A stretch of 64,000 nucleotides of DNA, from the NCBI GenBank assembly GCA_037954325.1, contig JBBMNZ010000030.1, positions 2,279,501-2,343,500 on the forward strand, written 5' to 3'. Of this stretch, positions 55,981 through 64,000 are shown piece after piece (positions within the stretch are counted from its first letter, which is position 1; each line of letters begins with the position of its first letter). The notes under the pieces are model-generated. The model was not told the DNA's origin. It saw only the letters and a list, made by a program, of their open reading frames with translations, and ran no database searches. The stretch comes from Fistularia commersonii. Taxonomy: Eukaryota; Chordata; Actinopteri; Syngnathiformes; Fistulariidae. The position numbers and the translations under genes were made by a program.

Positions 55981-57327
55981 TTCTTAAAATATTCTTGAAT
56001 CAATTTATCCCTCTGAATGCGTTCAAGAAGAAAATCGTGTTTACCTCCACATAGTAACACTGGGTGTTCAAGAACAACTCCAGGTCTTCATGCAGGCTGC
56101 ATAAATACTTGTTTCAGAATGACTCAAGACTCTTCTCAATAAAATTGAAACTGTACCTGAACCACAATCTCCAAACTGTATCCTAATTTACTGAGGGTTT
56201 TCAGAGATACACGTGTTTAACTGATCAGTTTCACCCCGGAATTAGAATAAACGTAGAATGAAATCGCTGAATTTTCACCCGTGATAAAACAACATTCTCC
56301 TGCCAGTTTGATATGATTATGCAAAGATTATAAAAACAATTACACATATGATACCATGTGAGACACTGACAGAAAAATCACAGTTTTACCTCATAATGTG
56401 AAAGTAACAGGTCTGGGGCTGAGAACCCCAGAGATTCTTGACAGGAAGTGAGTGTTTATCATCCTTGCACCATTACGCAGAAGAATGTATTAATCATTCA
56501 AGCGAGGTAAAAAACAACTGCAAAGCGACATAAAGGTAGGTCAATAAATGAAACACAAAGAACTTGAGAACAATCATCCTTTACAAATCTGGGAGTTAGC
56601 AGTAGCGGTAGAACCATAACAATTAGCTGCTTCTTTGCTGCTAGTGGTTCAAGAAGACAAGAAGCAACGGAGAAAGTCAGGTGGAAATCATCAACGCGTT
56701 TAATACAAGTAAACATACTTAAAGCAAAAATAAAATGTCCTGGTACAACTGGAATAAAAATAAAAACAAAAAAGGGAGGAGAATCTGATTGCGAACTGTT
56801 AGCCGTCGCCATTTTGTGCTAACAAAGACAACAGGAAAAACAAAATATTTTCCCCGATGTCCCAATAAACAACACAAATGCAGGGAATGGTATGGTAACA
56901 AATGCAGTTACCATAAACTTAAAGCGTCGTGTCTGTTTTGTTTTATGAGTTTTAAACCTTTACAGACCTGTGCAAAAAGGAGAAAGAACGGACACCGGTA
57001 GCTACTGTCTGCTTCTGCTGCAACTTCTCGCGGCAGAACACGGAAACAACGCGAGACCACCCACGGAGAAAGCGCTCAGCATCGCCCCCTGCTGGCGGAA
57101 CCAAGAACTGCAACTCCGAAGACGGTTGGAAAAGTCAATGAAGAATAAATTGTCCAAAAAGAACTTACAAATCTTCGAAAAAATAAAAGGAATGTCCAAA
57201 TAATGTGAATTTAAATATTTGAATTTATATGAAGTGAAAGTGAAACGTTGCTTGCTGTTTTAGAGTTGCGTTGTTTTGTTCCCTTTTGGTCTGATGTGGG
57301 CACAGTCATGCTTATGTCATGCACACA

Positions 57328-57328
<1 letters not shown>
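55981..57328. other. AT-rich unannotated DNA
   Basis: Lower in CpG than its surroundings and free of microsatellites. The minus-strand frame at 56498-56812 is hydrophobic but has no recognisable domain. No gene, repeat or TE signature found. Confidence 0.5.
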
Positions 57329-57363
<35 letters not shown>

Positions 57364-57388
57364 TGCACATGCGCATGCGCACACACAC
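57329..57388. repeat. alternating purine-pyrimidine tract
   Basis: (AC)n leading into GCACATGCACATGCGCATGC and more AC. From 57331 the run alternates purine and pyrimidine without a break for nearly 60 bp, a classical Z-DNA-prone sequence. Confidence 0.9.
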
Positions 57389-57920
57389 GGTGTGACCTCT
57401 CGCTGTGACATACTACAGTCTCACTAAAACATGATTCCCCAACCCTTTTTATTACCTTTTACCGGTGATTGTTAAAAAAGAGCAGTCACAAAAGCTTATG
57501 TAATATCATCTTATGTAAATAAAAGATAAAAAAAATATTTTTTTTAAGTACAGGAATAATCTGAATTTTAAGAAATATGTGTCCACCACTTATAAAATAT
57601 TCATTTTAAATGTATTGGTGTGGAATCCCTTCTTTCCTCTGCAGAGCTGTGTTTCTATCAGATCATCCGTTTGCCTCAGCTATGCGTGATCTCTTTTTTT
57701 TCTCCTTTTTTTTTTTTTTTTTCCCCTTCTCGTGTTTTGTTCCTTCCCTCGCACATTTCAAAGCAGCGACTTGTCGTCTCGCCGGGTACCGGGGGATTTG
57801 GTTTGTCTTACGCTTTGAGAAGAACCTCCTCTCTGCGATGTGCCCTGGGCTCGGCGGGGCTGCGGGGTTCACTGAAGCAAGGAGACGACATCTTCCCTCT
57901 CCACCCAAAGCGCCGCGTAC

Positions 57921-57921
<1 letters not shown>
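57389..57921. other. unique DNA with T run
   Basis: Interrupted T run at 57688-57722. No gene; the 251-codon frame from 57610 is low complexity. Confidence 0.55.

Positions 57922-57961
<40 letters not shown>
57922..57961. repeat. (CA)20 microsatellite
   Basis: Perfect CA array. Confidence 0.97.
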
Positions 57962-57965
<4 letters not shown>

Positions 57966-59319
57966 TAGTCCCCTCTCCCTGGTTGCACAATCTGACCCCT
58001 CCACCCTGAGTCCTGCTCCTTGTACTCCCCCTTCTCCTCCTCCGGCCCTCCGAGGGAAAGAAGCTGTATTGAGCAGGAGCCTGAAACCGGGCTTGTATTG
58101 TCAGAGGACTTGCCGGCACTTACCTCCGCTTGAACATTTAGTGCTGTCTTGCTGGGCCCCGACAGAGAATAGCACTATAGGGTCACCGAAGAATTGCTTT
58201 TTTTTTTTTTTTCCGCTCCCCCCAGCCCTTTCCTCTGGACGAGGGATAAACACACTGCTTTGTAGGGATTATCCTTTCAGTCCACGGCGGCTGGAGCTGA
58301 GATTTTTATATTTTTGTGTTCGCGGAGGCCGGGCCTTGTTTGCGTCCGAATGCTCAGTGAGGTGACGCGAAGCGGCGGGAGGAGGATTTGATAGGGTGGG
58401 TTTTTTATGGCGGTGCGGATGGCGAACGTTCGTGGAATTAAAATCAAAAATGGCCGCCACAATGTTATTTAGCATAAACATATTGTCAAATATAGTGTGT
58501 AAACATAAAAGCGCCGCCTTTTCTTTAATTTCACCGTTACGTTGAACATCCTCTCGATGAATCATCCCCAAGATGTGATTATATGTATATAAGATAAATA
58601 GAAATGTATAAATAACCATATTCTTTTAGTGGAGTTGGATCCATTAAAATGCGATGCTGATCTCCGAGTCACGGATGCCTGCAAAAGTTCTGCACAAATC
58701 TGCTCAAACCAAATATGTAAATTCAAGTGAGAAACCCAGAACAGCTGTCACTTTGCGTGCATGTGTGTGTGTGTGTGTGTGTGTGCACATGTGGGTGTCT
58801 TTGCGTTTTAATAATAAGGTGTTGACTCCGGCCTCAAAGGCTCACCTGTGGGGATTCCCGATGTATTTTTTTTCCTCTTTTTTTTGCATTTGTGCGCTTA
58901 TGTGTGTATCTGTGTGTGTGTGTGTGTAATCACATCTGTGTGTGTGTCACTTTGGGAGAGGCTGTGTCTGTGTACCCGCAGCGCAACACCTGCCAGAGGC
59001 TGTGACTGTTTATGACAGAGGCTGTGCGAGAATGGAGAGGACACCGCCGAGCATTGCCAGCCTTGCACACATGCCACGCTCGTGCACGGCGGTGCACGGC
59101 GGTGCACGCACGCTCACACGAACAGGAAGCGTCCTACAAAAAAAAAACGCTGTGATTTGCAGAGCAGTAATTCATATAGTACAAACATGATATTCACACA
59201 CAAGCAGACACTTCTAAGTGGCCAAACGTCACACCTTAACTGTAAACTGTATGGGAAAAAAAACACACACTCTCTCTCACACACACACACGAGAGAGTAA
59301 ATGTAATAACCGCGGGGCC
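57962..59319. other. unique DNA with short GT/CA arrays
   Basis: (GT)12 at 58762-58785, interrupted GT at 58909-58947 and CA/CT at 59264-59292. No gene recognised. Confidence 0.5.
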
Positions 59320-59480
59320 GGTGTGATCTGTGTCTCTCTCCCCAGGTCGTGCTGGCTGTGCAGGTCCCCGGCAGCTCCTATATTACGGCAGCAGGCAGGG
59401 GAGCCTGGCAGAGCCGCCGGCCCTCAAAGTTCAATATAAACGAACAGTGGGATCTCCCAGGGACCTGGCAGGAAAAAGCT
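59320..59480. promoter_or_regulatory. candidate conserved block behind an acceptor-like tract
   Basis: GTGTCTCTCTCCCCAG ends at 59345, like a 3' splice site. Non-repetitive sequence follows (CAGCTCCTATATTACGGCAG, AAAGTTCAATATAAACGAAC). One frame stays open for about 95 codons into a poly-T run, but no donor with a good GTRAG was found and no domain is seen. It may be a conserved non-coding element or a non-coding exon. Confidence 0.3.
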
Positions 59481-59805
59481 TAGCAAAGTTAAAACCTCAC
59501 CAGCCCTTCCCCGCCGCCCGTGCCAACGGAACAACACGCGACACGGGCGCAGAGGCCCCGCGCACGCTCCGTCACACACTGGCAGCCCACCTTTTTTTTT
59601 TTTTTTTTTTTTATCTTTCCACAGGAGGAGTTGTGTTGTTTTGATACTCCAACAATAGGATGATTGGATTTCTAATTCCGACCCGGGCGCAGCCCGCTTC
59701 TCGGTTCTATCGAGTCACGTAAAGGCTCGATTTTGAAAACGGTTGAAGCTTTCGGACGCGATCCGGGCAAAATTGTGCAGCGTGTTCAGCGGTGGGAAGC
59801 AAATA
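59481..59805. other. unique DNA with T21 run
   Basis: T run at 59592-59612. Nothing else recognised. Confidence 0.5.
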
Positions 59806-60377
59806 CGGTAAACCCTTGTTTTTTCGCGGGGGTTACGTTCCAAAAAGAACCCGTGATAGGCAAAATCTGCGAAGTAGAAACCTTCATTTTTTCTTTACAA
59901 TTATTATACAATTAAATACTTTATTATAGAGATATTATGCACACTTATTGCTGCTGTCGTCCTTATGTTTTTTCTTCCTTCTTTATGGAACGAACGGAAG
60001 ATTCATTCATTCCGTAATGCCGACCTACAGCCGCATAGCTTTTAGCTTCCCTTAGCATGTCCAGAAGTTTAACTTTATCTGCCATAGATAGCATCTTCCG
60101 CCGCCTTTTGGGCCCTTTTGTCGGTCCGGAGCGTTTTGTCAACATTATGGATTTGAGAGAAACTCGAAATTACGAGAGAATTTGCACGTACGTCATGTAA
60201 ATTCGGCAAGCTGTTTTACGTACGTGTACATATTAAACTGCGACGTTATTGACGCACAGGTAGAGAAGAAGCGGAGTGACTTTTCAGCCAATCGGAATGC
60301 AGAACACAATGCGCCATGCAAATCCGCGAAATAGCGAAACCGTGAAAAGTAAACCGCGTTATAGCGAGGGATCACTG
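59806..60377 (-). mobile_element. Tigger-like MITE with intact ends and HTH frame
   Basis: TA flanks both sides (59804-59805 and 60378-60379). Ends: CGGTAAACCCTTGTTTTTTC then GCGGGGGTTACG on the left; inverted CAGTGATCCCTCGCTATAAC on the right. On the minus strand a 60-codon frame (60145-59963) reads MLTKRSGPTKGPKRRRKMLS, ADKVKLLDMLREAKSYAAVG and NESSVRSIKKEE, then stops. This is the N-terminal HTH of a Tigger/CENP-B transposase without any DDE domain. Confidence 0.9.
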
Positions 60378-60987
60378 TATACGTGCAACAAATAGAGCCG
60401 GGTGGAATCTCCTGCACTGTATTTCTGTCTCCTCTGCATCCGCCCCGGTATCTTTCGGGATGAGAGAATTACCGCTCCTTCTCTGCGCCTCCTCCTCCTC
60501 CTCCTCCTCCTCCTCCTCGGCGGCCCTCCGTGGGGCTCGGCCCTCTCCGTCTGCCTCGCGGGGTTGCTCCCCTCTTCAGATGGCCGTGGATGCAATAACG
60601 ACCCGACAGATGGGTTTATTAGGGAGCGGTTAAGGCGGCCAGCGGGTGGCTGGTTCAGGGTGAAGCAGGAGCCGAGGCGCCAGGAGCTCCGGGTGAAAAG
60701 GAGACTGACAGGAAGCGAGCGGCTCTGCCTCACCCCTCCGTTGTTGATCCAATAGGACCGCTGTGTAGTGTGTGTGTGTGTGTGTGTGTGTCACACCCAC
60801 ACAAATGTTCGGCATCTCGGCGCACACGCGTCTTTTGACATGTAAATAAGGCCGAGCTGGCTTCGTTAGCTACCTGCGCTTAGACGCCTGTTTCGGATGT
60901 CATCTGTCCCCCTTTGCTTCCCCATTCAGCGGCCGTGCATGGTGTCCTCGGCCCCAGGTGCCAGAGGAAGTCCCCCGTACCCTCGTT

Positions 60988-61019
<32 letters not shown>

Positions 61020-61394
61020 GACGCTCTCTGCTGGAGCAGGCCCCCACAGATCGCGAGACAATATGGGCCGCATTAGATCATACAGAGACCTCATTATTCT
61101 CTTTGCACGTCTCTGCGTCTCCAACACTTGTTAGCTCTCGGCACTCGATAAGGTCGATTCGAAGCGGCGGAGATAATATGGCTGGCGGATTTAAAAAAAA
61201 AAAAAAAAAAACACGCAAACTTTGCAGCGTCGGGTCATAAGTGAATTTTCTCCTCCGCCTCCAGACGCAAGACCCGACGCGCACCCGGGTCCGTGAGAGA
61301 GACACAAATAAAAAAAAAATAAAATAAAAAAACGCGTCGACGTCACCGTCCGCCTGTCAGAAAGATTTGCTCGCGTTCCTTCACGCCGAGGTGA
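60378..61394. other. unique DNA with short arrays
   Basis: (CTC)n at 60488-60519, (GT)12 at 60768-60791, (GT)14 at 60991-61019 and an A run at 61192-61210. No gene recognised. Confidence 0.55.
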
Positions 61395-61550
61395 CACGCA
61401 GAGGAGGCGCCTGGGAGGACATTATGCTGCTTAGAGAGCACTCATCTGAGCGGTGTCAGGCACACCACACCTGGAGGGGGGACATCAAATGCTTGTTTGG
61501 GTCCGATGGAGGGCCCTTCACGGTCTCTCACCTCCGAAACTTCAGCCCCG
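61395..61550. promoter_or_regulatory. candidate conserved non-coding element
   Basis: GACATTATGCTGCTTAGAGA, CTCATCTGAGCGGTGTCAGG, GGGACATCAAATGCTTGTTT. Non-repetitive; no coding motif. Unproven. Confidence 0.3.
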
Positions 61551-61751
61551 GCAACCCTTAACCCCACCCGGATGCACCGGCGCCCCCTCCGCCCCCCTCA
61601 GCCCCCCTCAGCCCCCCCGCAAAGGTCATCCAATCCCGGCCGTCGCCCCGCTTCACCTCCAAACACACTGAGCTGAGAGGACGAGGGGAACAACCAGCTT
61701 TTAGCCCCTTTTTCCTCTCTGGGGTGGTGGGGGGTGCTGGTGTGTGTGGAT

Positions 61752-61784
<33 letters not shown>

Positions 61785-62829
61785 GGCTTCCTTTGTTGTC
61801 TCTTGAGCAATGTGAGCCGCTCCTCCAGCCCTTCATCTTCATCAAAACGTGTGGCGTCGCTGCTTTTCCACGCTGTCTTTTTATTCTTTTTGAAAGAAGC
61901 GCGTGGAAAAAAAACGAGTTTTTCTTTCCCATGCGTGCACGTGCACGTCCCTCCATCACACCGTGACTTGTTGAAGTTGCACGCCAGCCCCCCCAATTTC
62001 ACATCCTCTTTTCTCTCCATACCTGCGCTTATTAATGATCAATTTCAATACATCTTAATCGCTTATTCGTGTTTTAGTTGGTGAGTGAAAATGAAATGAT
62101 GAAGAAAATAAAGCGTAATAGCGCACGCGTGCACGTGCGCTATATGTAAAGATATATACGCTCCGTGCTCCTGGGCATATCCGCCCGTGTTTGTAATCCC
62201 CCTAATCTGTCACCATGACCCCGGGTAATGCCCTGTCGCCGCCAGCGTTTGGCTCGCCGTTCCTGCTCAGCCATGTTGACACCCCGCGTCTCCTCCGACC
62301 CCGGCGCCCCCCCGGCCTCCCCCCGCCGTGACGCCCCCCCCCCCCCTCCCCCAAGATCCCCCCTTCCGTCTCGCCGACATCCCCGGCGCCCCCGGAGCCG
62401 ATAGCTCGGGTGACGCGAAAACACCCCCGGCGTGACAGCGGCGAGCGCGGCGGCGGCGGCGGCGGCGTGCACCTGGGATGGAAACAAGCTAAACATCCTA
62501 CGGCACGCCGCTTACGGTGTGTCGCCCCGCCTCCTCCTCCTCCTCCTCCTCCTCCTCCTCCTCCTCCACCCTTGACAAAGCAGGATGCCAGAATCTCTCG
62601 CGCCTCACTTTCCCTTGGCTCTTTCTTTTGCCGTTTTACATGACACGGGCGTTTGCGCCGCGCACCAATTATCATGACAGTGTGACCCCCAACCTTTTTT
62701 TTTTTTTTATCGTGCACGTGCCCACAACCCATCCCCGTCGTCCCTCCTCATCGCCCCTGTCAACCTCCCCCTCCCCCCCGAGCTCTCACTCACAATATCC
62801 CGGTAATGGTGGCCTTTGTTTTTCTTGGC
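61551..62829. other. unique DNA with GT, GGC and CTC arrays
   Basis: (GT)15 at 61754-61783, (GGC)6 at 62450-62467 and (CTC)12 at 62530-62567. A minus-strand ATG at 62275 in good context opens MAEQERRAKRWRRQG, but no splice support was found. T run at 62694-62708. Confidence 0.5.
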
Positions 62830-63345
62830 CCGAGCGCCTGGATTTGTCACGACGCATTTCCTGCCGGCGGACTGAGGGGGCTGCTGCTGCGTGGCAATCT
62901 GGGCTCACTTCTCAGGCAGCTAAACCCTTTGACACTGTGCTTTTTAATTAAAATTACATTATGATTAATAAGGCAGAAGCAGGGGCCCTCCCCGGCAGCC
63001 CCCCCCTCCTTCCATCCCTCCCTCCTGCTCGGTTTCCAGGCAGGTTTGATCACAACCTGTGACGGACTTTGCTAACTGCCAAGCCGCTAAAGATGTGCTG
63101 GCAGATGTGGTCAGCTCGGCCAGCTTGTCAAGCCCCGGGGTTTCTGGGAGGGGTGAAGAAGAAGAAGAAGAAGAAGAAGAAGAGGTATGAAAGGAGATCG
63201 CCTGGCAGGGGAAGACGCCGCTTGAACAAGAGGCCAGACGGGCGGGCGAGCGGCTCGTATTGATCCGCCCGGCTCCGAATCCACCCGCTCCCGGAACAGG
63301 AACTGTACAAATTGCCCGAGACGGTACTTTTATAGAACAAGAGGC
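62830..63345. promoter_or_regulatory. candidate conserved non-coding block
   Basis: GCTTTTTAATTAAAATTACA then TTATGATTAATAAGGCAG, GCAGGTTTGATCACAACCTG, GACTTTGCTAACTGCC, GTATTGATCCGCCC. Interrupted by (GAA)10 at 63154-63184. No coding motif. Enhancer role is inferred. Confidence 0.35.
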
Positions 63346-63485
63346 GGCGGGGCGGGGATGGAGGGGCGGCGAGCCGCAGGTACATGTGTGAGATGGCCTG
63401 TTTGCTTACTCAGGCTGAAACGGCGATGTCGGGAGCGTGTCGGGGACACGGAACAAAAGGCAGAGCCGATGGAGGGCATGTCGAT

Positions 63486-63540
63486 GACACACACACACAC
63501 ACACACACGCGCGTGTGTGTGTGAACACACACACACACAC
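63486..63540. repeat. (AC)n-GCGC-(GT)n-(AC)n tract
   Basis: The CA array passes through GCGC into GT, making a perfect palindrome (CACACACACGCGCGTGTGTG core), then returns to CA. Able to extrude a hairpin or adopt Z-DNA. Confidence 0.95.
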
Positions 63541-64000
63541 CGTGGTGTTCAGTAAGGACCCGAAAGCTCCTCTCACACACCTGCGATGTCCAGGAGGGGT
63601 GTGCGAAACAGATCCGGGCCCGCAGAAAAGGCCGCTCTTTCCAATACATACATCCTCGGCTCAAATGTAGATGTGTGTGTGTGTGTGTGTGTGTGTGACT
63701 CTCGGCGGGGCTCTCACCCGCTGGGCCCCGGGCCCCGGCAGGCCCCGTATCGAGCGCCCCGTCGGCCGCATTGACAGGCAGTATTAAAAGCCGGTAGGTG
63801 GTCTTCGGCTGTCACTGGGCAGAAGCCCCTCGTCACAGCGCATTAATTACACCCTCTCACCGGCGCGAGCAGTCACGGCCCGGGCGTGCACGGAGGTGGA
63901 TTAGGAAAACAAATGCGCGTGCGTGCGTGTCATCTCGTGCACCGCCATGCTCTCACCTCACGTTGAAACAGCTTCGCTCGGCGCCGGTGATTTCCAGACG
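63541..64000. other. unique DNA with GT array
   Basis: (GT)13 at 63672-63697. 63780-63900 is non-repetitive (GCAGTATTAAAAGCCGG, CAGCGCATTAATTACACCC) and could be regulatory. No gene. Confidence 0.5.

Noticed and set aside
57610..58365. 251-codon plus-strand open frame
   Set aside because: Poly-Phe from T runs and Thr-His from (CA)20. No recognisable domain.
62230..62275. Minus-strand ATG with good context (MAEQERRAKRWRRQG)
   Set aside because: No donor in phase and no recognisable family; too short to call a gene.
62202..62732. 176-codon minus-strand Gly-rich frame
   Set aside because: Poly-Gly comes from (CTC)12 and (GGC)6 arrays and the other frames are open too.

Overview
The window looks like nuclear DNA from a ray-finned (teleost) fish. 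This rests on the repeat types, not on a gene. There are more than fifty (CA)n/(GT)n arrays, hAT, Tc1, pogo/Tigger-like and piggyBac-like element remnants with their target-site duplications, and short LINE 3' tails ending in AATAAA plus a 5-6 bp repeat. Unique DNA still carries many CpGs. I find no intact host gene, rRNA or tRNA gene, CRISPR array or prokaryotic operon. Almost every long open frame is a by-product of CA/GT, poly-T or GC-rich low-complexity sequence. The window is best read as intergenic or long-intron DNA with scattered candidate regulatory blocks.

Layout. 1-16 kb is transposon-rich: a Tc1 transposase fragment (1-430), pogo/Tigger-like pieces (431-2434), a T-rich satellite (3600-4490) joined to a LINE tail, several GGCCC-rich hAT copies (5.2-7.6 kb), a second array of the same satellite (11.3-11.9 kb) between two copies of one hAT-like MITE, then hAT and Tc1 deletion derivatives (12.4-15.15 kb) with two broken BED-finger reading frames, and a TA-flanked MITE (15235-15716). 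A hAT MITE with a clear 8-bp duplication (16468-17207) precedes a 1.6-kb minisatellite of 22-bp units with a roughly 350-bp higher-order period (17.4-19.0 kb). Between 19.7 and 29.6 kb lie Tc1 ends, a direct 500-bp duplication (19946-20448 and 26129-26636), an array of 200-250-bp units that each hold a GT tract (21.06-21.99 kb), a LINE reverse-transcriptase fragment (24.1-24.35 kb) and two more MITEs. Two further minisatellites occupy 33.29-34.41 kb (23-bp unit) and 38.03-39.46 kb (29-bp unit).

From about 40 kb onward the sequence is mostly single copy, CpG-rich and studded with dinucleotide arrays. It holds the one convincing exon-like object, a 127-bp minus-strand block at 41112-41238 with good splice signals and a start codon in strong context. 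It also holds a piggyBac-like element with a LINE tail nested in it (50631-51033), a hAT MITE (49112-49401), two related Tigger-like copies (52463-52860 and 59806-60377) that keep a 60-codon DNA-binding frame, and an L2/CR1-like LINE end (53.0-53.44 kb). Several non-repetitive blocks rich in homeodomain- or octamer-like words (for example 30.18-30.40 kb) could be conserved non-coding elements, but that needs cross-species alignment.

No set of genes here works together as a pathway. The story is one of transposon layering, tandem amplification and local duplication. Family names come from recognising sequence motifs and termini; no database search was run.
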